Counted from the first letter of the stretch, positions 1 to 9,697 are shown. The stretch: 36,502 bases of DNA from Lachnospiraceae bacterium (GCA_024403485.1 JAKSRT010000015.1:1-36502), one strand, 5' to 3'. The notes: generated from the sequence alone by a model not told the origin. A program made the numbers and translations.

Positions 1-3
1 TGA

Positions 4-2800
4 AACAACTACGAAGGAACTGATGATGCTAAGGCACACGGTGAAGCCGCAACACCTTCTGTTACAGAGGGAACAACCGTTGTAGACTCAACAGACAATG
101 GTGCTACATGGACAGAAACAGTACCTACAATTACAAATGTAGGAACAGTTACTGTATCAGTTAAGGCTACTAATGACAATTACAATGATTCTCCGATAGC
201 AACTTACTCACTTACAGTAACTGCAAAAGCAGTAACCGTAACAGCAGTTGCTGACAGCAAGACATACGGAGAAAAAGATCCTGTATTTGAAGCTAAAACA
301 GAAGGAACTCTCGGAAGCGATACAATTGAATACAGTGTATCCAGAGTAGCAGGCGAAGATGTTGGTACTTACGACATTATACCCGCCGGAGCAGAAACAC
401 AGGGCAACTATACTGTAAGCTATGAAACCGAAACCTTCACAATCAACAAATCAGGCGCGCTTACAGTAGCCGGAACAAACTATAAAGGAACTTACGATGC
501 TTCCGCACATGGTGTGGCAGCAAACGCTTCAGTAGCAAAAGAAACAACCGTATATTACTCAGTAGATAACGGAAAAACCTGGAATACTGAAGTGCCTACA
601 ATTACAAATGTCGGAAAAACACTTGTACTTGTTAAAGCAGAGAATAAGAACTATGTAGATGCAAATGCATCCTATACACTTGAAGTAACAGCTAAATCTG
701 TAACCGTAAAAGCAAACAGTCTTAGCAAAGTGTATGGAACAAAAGATGAAACACTTACCGCAATAGTAGACGGAACTCTTAACAGTGATGAGGTTATTTA
801 CACACTTGAAAGAGAAGCCGGCGAGGATGTAGGTGATTATACAATTACTCCCAGTGGAGAAGTTGAGCAGGGTAACTATTCTGTAATCTTCGAAACAGGA
901 ACATATACAATTACCAAGGCAAATACACTTGTTGTAAACGGTACACCTTATACCGGAAATTATGACGGTTTCGAACACGGTGAAGCAGCAATCCCTTCAG
1001 TTATAGAAGGAACAAAGGTTGAATACAGTGTGGATGGCGGAGCTTGGACAGAAACCGTACCTACAATTACAAACGTAGGAACATTTAATGTATCTGTTAA
1101 GGCTACAAATGCCAACTACAAAGAGGCAAAAACAAGTTACACACTTAAGGTAAATCCTAAGTCTGTAACAGTAACAGCAGATGCTAATAGTAAAACATAC
1201 GGAGATGCAGATCCTGTATTAACAGCTACGATTTCCGGAGTAATCGGTTCAGATACAGTAGTTTACTCAGTAGTGAGAGAATCCGGTGAAAATGTAGGTT
1301 CTTATACAATTACACCCGGCGGAGCAGATATTCAGGGTAACTACTCAGTTAGCTATGAAACTGCAACCTTTACAATCAATAAATCAAATGCACTTACAGT
1401 AGTGGGAACAAACTACGAAGGAACTTATGATGCAAAAGCACACGGCGAAGCAGCTAAACCTTCAGTAGCAGAAGGAACAACCGTATATTACTCGGTAGAT
1501 AACGGCGCAACATGGACAACAGAAGTTCCTGTAAGAACAAATGCGGGAACAACAGAAGTTATGGTTAAGGCAGCAAATGCCAACTACAATGATTCACCTG
1601 AAGCAACCTACACACTTACTGTAAATGCTAAGGCAGTAATTGTAACAGCAGTTGATAACAGTAAGATTTACGGAGAAGAAGATCCTGTACTTACAGCTAC
1701 ATTCTCCGGAACAATCGGAACAGATTCTGTTTCATATGTTGTTAAACGAAAAGTTGGTGAAGATGTAGGTGATTACGAAATTACAGTAGGCGGAGCCGCA
1801 ATCCAGGGCAACTATGCTGTAAGTTACGTATCTGCTACCTTCACTATTAAAAAGTCAAGCGAACTTACAGTAGTGGGAACAAACTACGAAGGAGTTTACG
1901 ATGCAGAAGCCCATGGCGAAGCAGCTAAACCTTCAGTAGCAGAAGGAACAACTGTATTCTATTCAGTAGATAACGGCGCAACATGGACAACAGAAGTTCC
2001 TGTAAGAACAAATGTGGGAACAACAGAAGTTAAGGTAATGGCTGCAAATGCCAACTACATTGATTCACCTGAAGCAACCTACACACTTACCGTAGAAGCT
2101 AAGGCAGTAACAGTAACAGCTGAAGCAAAGATTTCTGTATATGGTGAGCCTTTTGAAACACTTACTGCAGTAGTAGAAGGAAATCTTAATGGCGATACAA
2201 TTGTTTACACCTTAACTAAGGCAGAGGGTGAGAACGTTGGTACATATGCAATTACAGCTGCAGGAGCCGAATATCAGGGCAACTACAAGGTAAGCTATGT
2301 AGATTCATTTTATGAAATTACCAAGGCCGGCACACTTACAGTAAGCGGTAAAAATTACAGTGATGTATATGACGCTGCAGCGCATGGTGAAGCGGCAACT
2401 CCTTCTGTAACAGAAGGTACAACAGTTGAATATAGTGTAGACGGTGGTGCATGGACAACAGAAGTTCCTACAATTGAAGAAGTAGGTATCAAGACTGTTG
2501 AAGTAAGAGCAACAAATGCAAATTACTTAGTTGCAAAAACAACTTATACACTTGAAGTAACAGCTAAAGAAGTAACAGTAGCAGCAATTGATAACGGTAA
2601 GGTATATGGTGATGCAGATCCTGAACTTAAAGCAAATGTAACAGGACTTCTTAATGATGATGAAGTTACATATACCGTAACCAGAGAAAAGGGCGAAGAC
2701 GTAGTAGCCGGTGGTTATGTAATTACAGTTGCAGGTGAAGAAATCCAGGGCAACTACAAGGTAACTTACGTATCCGGTAAGTTCGAAATCACAAAGAAAG
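4..2800 (+). repeat. In-frame ~465-471 bp tandem coding repeats
   Basis: The hydrophobic strand that opens each unit (L-T-V-x-G-x-N-Y) begins at 460, 928, 1393, 1864 and 2335. The spacings are 468, 465, 471 and 471 bp, all multiples of three. A sixth, partial unit starts the window. The units at 1393 and 1864 are the closest pair, sharing long identical stretches. The repeats are degenerate elsewhere, which suggests duplication followed by divergence. Confidence 0.9.
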
Positions 2801-3672
2801 CAGCAACAGTAACAGCAGATAATCTTGAAAAGGTATACGGTGATGCTGATGCGACTCTTACAGCAACAGTGGAAGGCACTGTAGGAGAAGATGTTCTTGA
2901 TTACACAATTGACCGTGAAGCCGGTGAAAATGTTGGCGTTTACGCTATTGTTGTTACTGAAGGAACAAATAATAACTATGATGTAACCGTTGTAGACGGA
3001 CAGTACACAATTAATAAGAAAAATGTTACATTAACCGTTGCGAATGCAACCAAGATAGTCGGAAAGGCTGATCCTGTATTTACAGCAAGTACCGAAGAAG
3101 GTGCTCTTGTAGGAACAGATACTCTTGTTTATACACTCGTAAGAGCAGTCGGAGAAAGAATAGGAACTTATGTTATTACAGCAAATGTAATCGAGGAAGA
3201 AAATCCTAACTACAATGTAACTGTAGTTCCCGGTGTCCTTACTATTAAGGCAGCTCCTAAGTTACCTGAAGATCCCGAAGATCCTGAGGTTCCCGAAGAT
3301 CCCGATGTGCCTGTAACGCCTACGGTTCCTGATGTACCTGTAGTGCCTACAGTACCTGATGTTCCTGTAGTTCCGGTACCCGTTGTGCCTGAAGCGCCCG
3401 AAGAACCTGAAAATCCCACTCCCGAAGTGGTAATTGAGGATGAAGACACTCCTTTGGCACCTGAAGCTCCTATCAGTGAGTCCGCAATCGAAAAAGAAAC
3501 CCCTGTTGAGGTTGAAATTGAAGATGAGGATGTTCCGCTTGCGGCAGCAGATCACTGCTTCATTCACTGGATTATTCTTGCAAGTACTGTTTTAAATGCT
3601 ATATATGTAGTGCTCAGATCACTTGCAATGAGAAAAAAGAAGGATGAAGAAGCGCAAACAGAAGAGAATTAA
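4..3672 (+). CDS. MBG-repeat surface protein, 5'-truncated
   Basis: The frame is open from base 4 to the stop at 3672 (1222 residues seen), so the start codon lies before the window. The first complete codon in frame (1-3) reads TGA, where sister repeats have GGA; this is probably an edge artefact. The protein is built of about 155-residue units. Each has an Ig-like part (EGTTVYYSVDNGATW core) and an MBG-type part with a K-x-YG-x-x-DP motif and an ending like QGNYxVSY. Two further MBG-only units follow (about 2800-3255). Then come a Pro/Val/Glu/Asp-rich wall-spanning segment (3256-3480), two copies of IEDED[TV]PLA, one hydrophobic helix (about 3559-3627) and a positively charged tail (RKKKDEE). 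This layout fits a long cell-surface adhesin anchored by its C-terminus. There is no LPxTG motif. Ligand unknown; surface location is inferred from the architecture. Confidence 0.85.
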   Translation, partial: NNYEGTDDAKAHGEAATPSVTEGTTVVDSTDNGATWTETVPTITNVGTVTVSVKATNDNYNDSPIATYSLTVTAKAVTVTAVADSKTYGEKDPVFEAKTEGTLGSDTIEYSVSRVAGEDVGTYDIIPAGAETQGNYTVSYETETFTINKSGALTVAGTNYKGTYDASAHGVAANASVAKETTVYYSVDNGKTWNTEVPTITNVGKTLVLVKAENKNYVDANASYTLEVTAKSVTVKANSLSKVYGTKDETLTAIVDGTLNSDEVIYTLEREAGEDVGDYTITPSGEVEQGNYSVIFETGTYTITKANTLVVNGTPYTGNYDGFEHGEAAIPSVIEGTKVEYSVDGGAWTETVPTITNVGTFNVSVKATNANYKEAKTSYTLKVNPKSVTVTADANSKTYGDADPVLTATISGVIGSDTVVYSVVRESGENVGSYTITPGGADIQGNYSVSYETATFTINKSNALTVVGTNYEGTYDAKAHGEAAKPSVAEGTTVYYSVDNGATWTTEVPVRTNAGTTEVMVKAANANYNDSPEATYTLTVNAKAVIVTAVDNSKIYGEEDPVLTATFSGTIGTDSVSYVVKRKVGEDVGDYEITVGGAAIQGNYAVSYVSATFTIKKSSELTVVGTNYEGVYDAEAHGEAAKPSVAEGTTVFYSVDNGATWTTEVPVRTNVGTTEVKVMAANANYIDSPEATYTLTVEAKAVTVTAEAKISVYGEPFETLTAVVEGNLNGDTIVYTLTKAEGENVGTYAITAAGAEYQGNYKVSYVDSFYEITKAGTLTVSGKNYSDVYDAAAHGEAATPSVTEGTTVEYSVDGGAWTTEVPTIEEVGIKTVEVRATNANYLVAKTTYTLEVTAKEVTVAAIDNGKVYGDADPELKANVTGLLNDDEVTYTVTREKGEDVVAGGYVITVAGEEIQGNYKVTYVSGKFEITKKAATVTADNLEKVYGDADATLTATVEGTVGEDVLDYTIDREAGENVGVYAIVVTEGTNNNYDVTVVDGQYTINKKNVTLTVANATKIVGKADPVFTASTEEGALVGTDTLVYTLVRAVGERIGTYVITANVIEEENPNYNVTVVPGVLTIKAAPKLPEDPEDPEVPEDPDVPVTPTVPDVPVVPTVPDVPVVPVPVVPEAPEEPENPTPEVVIEDEDTPLAPEAPISESAIEKETPVEVEIEDEDVPLAAADHCFIHWIILASTVLNAIYVVLRSLAMRKKKDEEAQTEEN

Positions 3673-3743
3673 GTTGTATTGCACTAAATGAAAGATAATC
3701 ATCCGATAATGATCGCTTAAGATAAATTAACGATGTAACTATA

Positions 3744-3780
3744 ATGGGGCAGATGCTTTGGCATCTGCCTCATTTATTTA
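3744..3780 (+). terminator. Rho-independent terminator of surface protein gene
   Basis: A 13-bp stem (3744-3756 with 3761-3773, one G-U pair) closes a TTTG loop and is followed by TTATTTA. It lies 71 bases after the stop and separates the surface-protein gene from the ABC exporter gene. Confidence 0.85.
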
Positions 3781-3857
3781 AATGAAACTGTGAATATTTA
3801 CTAAACATATATTCCGAATCTGCAGGAAAATGATAAAATAATCAGGTGGGAAACTTT

Positions 3858-3874
3858 GTGCTGGTGGCCGGCAC
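3858..3874 (+). promoter_or_regulatory. Leader hairpin before ABC exporter
   Basis: GTGCTGG pairs with CCGGCAC around a TGG loop, a 7-bp stem with one U-G pair. It sits 6 bases before the AAGGA ribosome binding site at 3881-3885. No U-run follows, so it is not a terminator. It could affect translation or message stability, but no regulator is visible. Confidence 0.4.
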
Positions 3875-3895
3875 GTTGAAAAGGATATAACAACA

Positions 3896-5608
3896 ATGAG
3901 ACTACTACTTAAACTCAGCAAGGAAGCAACAAAATATAAGGGATACTACATTATTGCGATTCTATCCACCTTTTGCCTTACGGCGGTGAATCTTATTGCG
4001 CCAAGAGTCCTTTCGTCCATGACGGGTATAGTGGAACGTGGTATGGATGAAAACTCCATGTCGAAGATTATGACGTTGACATTTACCCTGGCAGGGCTTT
4101 ACTTACTTCGTGTAGTATTCAGATTTTTAAGTAATTATATTGCTCATAAGGCAGCCTGGTATTTGGTTGGCGATCTTAGAAGAAAGACCTATGACAAGCT
4201 GGAAAGAATGGATTTATCTTTCTTTCATGATAAGCAGACCGGCGATTTGATGAGCCGAGTTGTGAACGACACAAGAGACTTCGAACTCCTTTATGCCCAT
4301 ATCATTCCGGATATGATTACCAACATTGTTACTTTTGTAGGCGTATTGATAATACTTTTAAGTATTAACTGGAAATTGGCTTGTATTACATGTTTTCCAA
4401 TACCACTTATTTTGATTTCGGGTGTTATTTTTGCTAAAAAGGTTCGTCCGTTCTTTAGCATTTCGCAAAAGAAGATGGGTGAACTCAACGGAAAACTTCA
4501 GGATAATATTTCAGGTATGCATGAAATTCAGTCCTTCGGGCAGGAAGATTACGAGACCGAACAGGTCGATGTAAAGAACTTTGACCATATTAAGGCTATG
4601 CTTAAAGCTTTAAAAATCAGCGCCATTTTCCATCCTTCGGTAGAGTTTGTTTCATCAATCGGTACTATCCTTATAGTATGTTTTGGTGGATTGCTGGCTT
4701 ACAAGAACAGTCTTTCAGTAGAAGATATAGTAGCCTTTCTTTTGTATCTGGGTCTTTTTTATGCGCCTATTTCGGGACTGGCCAACTTACTTGAAAGTAC
4801 ACAGCAGGCTCTGGCAGGTGCAGAGAGAGTAATGCTTATTCTTGAGACTCCCTCAAAGATTGTGAACGGGGAAGGAGCCATTGATTTAGAGGAAGTTAAG
4901 GGTGCCATTGAATTTGAAAATGTCAGTTTCAGATATGAGACGGGAGACGAAATACTTAAGAATATTTCATTTAGGTGTAATCCGGGAATGATGGTCGCAC
5001 TTGTAGGTCCTACCGGAGTGGGGAAAACGACACTTACCCAGCTTATTTCAAGATTTTACGAACCCCAGGAAGGAAGAATATTGCTGGACGGACACGATAT
5101 TCAGGATATTACGCTTGAGAGTCTCAGAAGAAATATTTCTCCGGTTTTACAGGATACCTTCTTATTTAACGGAACAATAAAAGAAAATATAGGATATGCC
5201 TGTCCCGGTGCTTCCGACGAAGAAATCCGGGAGGCAGCGAAGGCAGCAAATATACATAATGAGATTATGAAAATGCCGGATGGATACGATACTCGGATAG
5301 GTGAAAGAGGCCTTAGGTTATCGGGGGGACAGAAGCAAAGGGTTTCTATTGCAAGAGCCATACTTCGTAAGTCTCCGATTGTAATTCTTGATGAAGCTAC
5401 CGCTTCGGTTGATGTGGAAACAGAACGACAGATTCAGCAGGCTATCAATTCTATAGCCGGAACGAGAACTATTTTTGCCATTGCACACAGACTTTCGACT
5501 ATTCGTAATGCCGATTTAATTTTGGTAATAGAGAACGGAGAAATTGTTGAATCAGGTAATCATGATGAGCTGATGCAATTGGGCGGAATATATGCCGGAA
5601 TGAATTAA
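3896..5608 (+). CDS. ABC exporter, fused membrane and ATPase domains
   Basis: This 570-residue half-transporter has an N-terminal type-1 exporter membrane domain (about residues 15-310, six helices) and a C-terminal ATPase. Visible ATPase motifs are Walker A GPTGVGKTT at 371-379, signature LSGGQ at 475-479, Walker B ILDEA with D499 and E500, and the switch histidine H531 (IAHRLST). All key residues are intact, so an active homodimeric exporter is expected. Members of this family move lipids, peptides or drugs outward; the sequence does not fix the substrate. The ATG at 3896 is preceded by AAGGA at a 10-base spacing. The GH43 gene follows within 30 bases and may share the transcript. Confidence 0.93.
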   Translation: MRLLLKLSKEATKYKGYYIIAILSTFCLTAVNLIAPRVLSSMTGIVERGMDENSMSKIMTLTFTLAGLYLLRVVFRFLSNYIAHKAAWYLVGDLRRKTYDKLERMDLSFFHDKQTGDLMSRVVNDTRDFELLYAHIIPDMITNIVTFVGVLIILLSINWKLACITCFPIPLILISGVIFAKKVRPFFSISQKKMGELNGKLQDNISGMHEIQSFGQEDYETEQVDVKNFDHIKAMLKALKISAIFHPSVEFVSSIGTILIVCFGGLLAYKNSLSVEDIVAFLLYLGLFYAPISGLANLLESTQQALAGAERVMLILETPSKIVNGEGAIDLEEVKGAIEFENVSFRYETGDEILKNISFRCNPGMMVALVGPTGVGKTTLTQLISRFYEPQEGRILLDGHDIQDITLESLRRNISPVLQDTFLFNGTIKENIGYACPGASDEEIREAAKAANIHNEIMKMPDGYDTRIGERGLRLSGGQKQRVSIARAILRKSPIVILDEATASVDVETERQIQQAINSIAGTRTIFAIAHRLSTIRNADLILVIENGEIVESGNHDELMQLGGIYAGMN

Positions 5609-5636
5609 AAATATAAATGATATGAGGAGCAATTCT

Positions 5637-7046
5637 ATGAAAAAGCAGGTATTCAATCCTTACCTTCCAAGTTACGAATATATTCCCGACGGAGAACCCA
5701 GAGTATTTAACGGAAGATTGTATATATACGGAAGCCATGACCGTTTTAACGGTGATGTCTACTGCCAGAATGACTATGTATGTTGGTCGGCACCGGAAGA
5801 TGACCTTTCGGACTGGAGATATGAAGGCGTTATATTTAAAAAGGTTCAGGATCCAAGAAATGCAGATGGGTCTCATGCACTGTGGGCTCCCGATGTTTGC
5901 CGCGGTCTGGATGGAAAATACTATTTATATTACTGCCTTGATTTCTTAAAAGAAATCGGAGTGGCTGTTTGTGATGAACCCGCCGGGAAATATGAGTTTT
6001 TGGGATTTGTTCGCTGGCCTGACGGAAGAGTTCTCGGAACAGATAATGACATAAGACAGTTTGATCCCGGTATTTTTATTGACGACGATGAAAGAATATA
6101 CTTATTCTCCGGAAACAGTCCAAGATATGCGGATATGCCTAATTTGGATAAAAACAGTCAGAAGATGGAACTCGAGAGAGATATGCTGACGATAAAGAGT
6201 GCGCCTTTAGTAAATTTACCGATAATTACGGATGCTCCGGGAACAGAATATGCAGATCATCCTTTTTTTGAAGCAAGCTCTGTTCGAAAGATAAACGGTA
6301 AATATTATTTTATATATAGCTCTACCTGGATGCATGAACTTTGCTGGGCGGTAGCGGATACTCCTCTTGGCGAATACAGATTCGGAGGTGTTTTGGTTAG
6401 TAATTCGGACATTGGTGTAAATGGAAACACAGAGGCCATGAATTACCGCGGAAATACCCACGGAAGTGTGGCTTTTGTAAACGGAAAGTGGTATGTATTT
6501 TATCATCGCCAGACCAACAGACATTTCTTTTCACGTCAGGCCTGCGCTGAGGAAATATGTTTTGACGGAGAAAAATTTTATCAGGCGGAAATGACTTCCT
6601 GCGGATTAAACGGTGGACCGCTTTGTGACATGGGTACCTATGAAGCAAGAATTGCCTGCCATCTATTCAGCAAAAACGGCACAACAGAAAGCCTTTTAGA
6701 GCAGCAGGATGAAAATCATCCCGCATTTACCCAGGAAGGCGAGGACAGAGAAGATAATCCCAACCAGTACATTAATAACATGAGAGATGGTGCCACTGCG
6801 GGATTTAAATATTTTGATTTCAAAACTGCGAGCAAAATCAGTATTAAAATCAGAGGCACCGGGAACGGTGAGATGGTGGTAAGGGATGCTCTTAACGGAA
6901 AAGTTGTTTCTGTTATAAAAACGGAGTCATCCGACGAATGGAAGAGCTTTGAATCTGCTCTATCTGTTGAGGCGGGTAAACATTCGCTTTATTTTACATA
7001 TCAGGGTGAGGGTTATATTGATTTCGTTGAATTCACTCTTTCGTAA
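5637..7046 (+). CDS. GH43 family glycoside hydrolase with C-terminal CBM6-like module
   Basis: A 469-residue protein of the GH43 five-blade propeller type, which cleaves arabinose or xylose side chains or backbones of plant polysaccharides by inversion. Likely catalytic residues are base D18 (IPDGEPR), pKa modulator D86 (LWAPDVC) and acid E212 (PFFEASS). The last ~90 residues form a beta-rich module resembling CBM6 (ISIKIRGTG, HSLYFTYQGEG). No signal peptide is visible, so it probably acts inside the cell on imported oligosaccharides. An in-frame ATG at 5622 exists, but AGGAG at 5625-5629 stands 7 bases before the ATG at 5637, so the later start was chosen. Exact substrate unknown. Confidence 0.88.
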   Translation: MKKQVFNPYLPSYEYIPDGEPRVFNGRLYIYGSHDRFNGDVYCQNDYVCWSAPEDDLSDWRYEGVIFKKVQDPRNADGSHALWAPDVCRGLDGKYYLYYCLDFLKEIGVAVCDEPAGKYEFLGFVRWPDGRVLGTDNDIRQFDPGIFIDDDERIYLFSGNSPRYADMPNLDKNSQKMELERDMLTIKSAPLVNLPIITDAPGTEYADHPFFEASSVRKINGKYYFIYSSTWMHELCWAVADTPLGEYRFGGVLVSNSDIGVNGNTEAMNYRGNTHGSVAFVNGKWYVFYHRQTNRHFFSRQACAEEICFDGEKFYQAEMTSCGLNGGPLCDMGTYEARIACHLFSKNGTTESLLEQQDENHPAFTQEGEDREDNPNQYINNMRDGATAGFKYFDFKTASKISIKIRGTGNGEMVVRDALNGKVVSVIKTESSDEWKSFESALSVEAGKHSLYFTYQGEGYIDFVEFTLS

Positions 7047-7110
7047 AAATATACATTATGAATAATATTGAGGCACAGTGGTACTTCGTGTGCTCTTCAA
7101 AAGGATATAT

Positions 7111-8421
7111 ATGACTGAAGGTTCAATTTCGCGCAGAATTCTATTGTTTGCGCTTCCTATATTTTTAGGTCAGTTGCTTCAACAACTATATAACGTAGTT
7201 GATTCAGTGGTTGTAGGAAACTTTCTTGGAAAAGAGGCTCTGGCTGCTGTCAGTTCAACCGGCAGCCTGATCTTCTTGATGGTTGGCTTTATAAACGGAC
7301 TGTTTACCGGTGCAGGAGTAATCGTCGGAAACCGATACGGGGCCAAAGATTATGATTCCGTTCATATCGCCGTTCATACCGCAATGGCATTTGGCCTTAT
7401 TATGGGCGGCGTCCTTGTGGTTATAGGTGTTTTTGGTTCACCCATGATTCTTAGGTTAATGGGGACACCGGACGATGTATTCCCCAATTCCGTACTGTAT
7501 TTACGCATCATATTTTTGGGTGGTATAGGTAATGTTATGTATAATACCTGCTGCGGCGTATTCCAGGCGATGGGAGACAGCAAGCACCCGCTTTATTATC
7601 TGATTTGCAGCTCGGTTACGAATATTATTCTCGATATGAGATTTGTTATTGTGTTCAAGTGGGGAATCGCAGGTGCGGCTACCGCAACAATTATTTCACA
7701 GTGTTTAAGCGCTTATTTGGCCTTTTACAAACTTACCAGGGTAGAGGGTCCACACAGGGTAGAAGTTAAAAAAATAAGAATTGATGTGCCTACTCTTAGG
7801 CAGGAATTGAAAATCGGTTTTCCTACCGGTATTCAAAATTCGGTAATTGCAATTGCCAATGTTATTGTTCAGTCAAACATTAATGCTTTTGGCTCAATAG
7901 CTATGGCAGGCTCCGGAAGCTATTTCAAACTGGAAGGTTTTGCATTCCTGCCAATAAACAGTTTCTGCGTGGCGCTTACAAGCTTTACTAGCCAAAACCT
8001 TGGCGCGGGAAATCTGGAGCGAGCAAAAAAAGGAGCAAGATTCGGTATTGCTTCAAGCCTTGTTCTGGTTGAAACAATTGCGATTTTATTATTTATATTT
8101 GCAAAGCCCTGCCTAAGCATATTCAGCCAAGATCCCAATGTACTTGAATACGGAGCCCTTCAGATTCATACGGAATCGTTATTTTATTTTCTTTTGGCCT
8201 ATTCACACTGTATGGCATCGGTTTTAAGAGGGGCAGGACGTACATCGGTTCCGATGTTTGTTATGCTTGGATGCTGGTGTTTGTTCAGAATTACTTATAT
8301 AACAATTGCCGTGAAAATGTTCCCTGTTATACAGACTATTTTCTGGGCGTATCCCATAACCTGGTCACTTAGCAGCATTATTTTTACTGTTTATTATTTA
8401 AAAGTGAAGATGTTTGATTGA
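7111..8421 (+). CDS. MATE family multidrug/cation exporter
   Basis: A 436-residue, 12-helix membrane protein. Its N-terminus, MTEGSISRRILLFALPIFLG, and the following QQLYNVVDSVVVGNFLG segment are typical of the DinF/NorM-like MATE branch, which exports drugs or metabolites by Na+ or H+ antiport. Duplicated halves are visible, the second starting near the LRQELKIGFPTGIQNS segment. The frame can be extended upstream to a GTG at 7078, but AAGGA at 7101-7105 stands 5 bases before the ATG at 7111 and family alignment favours that start. It lies 64 bases after the GH43 gene. Substrate is not deducible. Confidence 0.93.
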   Translation: MTEGSISRRILLFALPIFLGQLLQQLYNVVDSVVVGNFLGKEALAAVSSTGSLIFLMVGFINGLFTGAGVIVGNRYGAKDYDSVHIAVHTAMAFGLIMGGVLVVIGVFGSPMILRLMGTPDDVFPNSVLYLRIIFLGGIGNVMYNTCCGVFQAMGDSKHPLYYLICSSVTNIILDMRFVIVFKWGIAGAATATIISQCLSAYLAFYKLTRVEGPHRVEVKKIRIDVPTLRQELKIGFPTGIQNSVIAIANVIVQSNINAFGSIAMAGSGSYFKLEGFAFLPINSFCVALTSFTSQNLGAGNLERAKKGARFGIASSLVLVETIAILLFIFAKPCLSIFSQDPNVLEYGALQIHTESLFYFLLAYSHCMASVLRGAGRTSVPMFVMLGCWCLFRITYITIAVKMFPVIQTIFWAYPITWSLSSIIFTVYYLKVKMFD

Positions 8422-8482
8422 GTTTGAACAAAGAAAGTGATTAAATAAATTAGGTAAATAAGTGGGAAAAGGGAGAATGGAC

Positions 8483-9097
8483 ATGTTTACACTTACAATT
8501 AATAAATTGATTGGCAGCGTTTTGGAGATAATTCTTTTTGGCCTGATACCGCTTGTATGGTGGGTCGTTACCGCAAGGAAAAAGGAAAATTTCTTTTCCT
8601 GGGTAGGATTAAAGAAGACAAAGGCACTTGCAAAAAAGAATGTTATTTTGTGGATAATTGCCGTTATAGTTTTGTTTACAGCGGTTACATTTGTAAGCCT
8701 GTTTATGCTTAAGGGCATTGAAGCGGCGGCTTCGGAATTTAACGGTCTTGGAATTAAAGCTCTGGTTCCTGCATTGGTATATGCTTTTCTTAATACAGCC
8801 CTTCCTGAAGAAATTCTGTTCAGAGGATTTTTACTTAAAAGGTTTTCGGCAAAGTTTGGATTCGTGAAAGCTAACATTTTGCAGTGTACTATCTTCGGGT
8901 TTATGCACGGAGCCATGTTCTTTAGCATGGCCGGACCGCTGAAGGCTTTGTTTATTATTGCGCTTACGGGAACAGTGGCATATATTATAGGCTTTGTTAA
9001 TGAGAAAAAAGCTGATGGATCAATTATTCCAAGCTGGATTATTCATGGAACAACCAATTTGATTTCTGCAATAATAGCAATGTTTTCTTTGATATAA
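8483..9097 (+). CDS. CPBP family intramembrane metalloprotease (CAAX/Abi)
   Basis: A 204-residue multi-pass membrane protein with the CPBP glutamic-protease signature: EEILFR with E109, E110 and R114, then H142 (FMHGAM) and H188 with N192 (WIIHGTTNL). Family members cleave prenylated or small membrane proteins, or give bacteriocin self-immunity. All motif residues are present. The frame runs back to GTG 8462 and ATG 8477, but GGGAG at 8471-8475 is best spaced (7 bases) from the ATG at 8483. It sits between a MATE exporter and an unknown soluble protein. No bacteriocin-like peptide is seen nearby, so an immunity role is not supported. Confidence 0.85.
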   Translation: MFTLTINKLIGSVLEIILFGLIPLVWWVVTARKKENFFSWVGLKKTKALAKKNVILWIIAVIVLFTAVTFVSLFMLKGIEAAASEFNGLGIKALVPALVYAFLNTALPEEILFRGFLLKRFSAKFGFVKANILQCTIFGFMHGAMFFSMAGPLKALFIIALTGTVAYIIGFVNEKKADGSIIPSWIIHGTTNLISAIIAMFSLI

Positions 9098-9124
9098 AAA
9101 ATTATTAGGCGAGAGTATAAAAAT

Positions 9125-9601
9125 ATGTTTAAGACAACTAACGAAACAGATAAATTCAGATACGATGACTGCGTTATCAAAAAGATGATTATTGATGAGG
9201 TCGGTATTTCACTTAGTGTGGATGCATTAATCGTTAAAGCCGATAATTCCCAAAATTCAAATTATACGGAAAGCTATGCCGATACGGCGGAAGTTGAAAT
9301 AAAGGCAGGGAAAATAGTTAACATAATTAGAGATGGCTATAAAGTTTTTGATGCAAATGACGTTCTTTTAAGGGAAGTTCCCGATGAAGAAGTTGACATA
9401 AACTCTAAAAAATGGAATGTTTTGTTTGAAGGACAGTATCTTGTGGGAATTAACAGAACAGATGAAAAGAAAATAGTGATTATTGTTGAATTAATGGACG
9501 AAGAGTCTATGGGTGTATCTGATTCTTACTCTGTTTCGATTGAATGCGAATCGGTTGACATAAAGTGGGAAAGGTATTTAAACAGAGTATCTGCCTATTA
9601 A
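9125..9601 (+). CDS. Hypothetical protein, 158 aa
   Basis: I do not recognise this protein. It has no signal peptide or membrane segment, is acidic, and appears rich in alternating beta strands (VEIKAGKIVNIIRDG, KKIVIIVELMD), which suggests a small beta-sandwich. One cysteine lies at C16 and another near the end (IECESV). It begins 27 bases after the CPBP protease with only a weak GGCGAG-type ribosome binding site, and is the last gene before the terminator at 9663, so it is probably co-transcribed with the protease. Codon use resembles its neighbours. Confidence 0.7.
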   Translation: MFKTTNETDKFRYDDCVIKKMIIDEVGISLSVDALIVKADNSQNSNYTESYADTAEVEIKAGKIVNIIRDGYKVFDANDVLLREVPDEEVDINSKKWNVLFEGQYLVGINRTDEKKIVIIVELMDEESMGVSDSYSVSIECESVDIKWERYLNRVSAY

Positions 9602-9662
9602 AAGGCGGGGATTTGTTTGGAAAATAACAAGAAATAATCGTTGTCACGTAAGAGGGCAATAA

Positions 9663-9697
9663 GGCGGCCGGCATGAGAAATCATGTCGGTCGTTTTG
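9663..9697 (+). terminator. Rho-independent terminator with GAAA tetraloop
   Basis: Arms 9664-9676 and 9681-9693 pair over 13 positions (several G-U), capped by GAAA and followed by TTT. It ends the exporter/GH43/MATE/CPBP group. Confidence 0.75.

Noticed and set aside
8483..9601. Bacteriocin immunity locus (CPBP protease plus ABC exporter)
   Set aside because: No precursor peptide with a leader or Gly-Gly site is seen, and the exporter lacks a peptidase domain.
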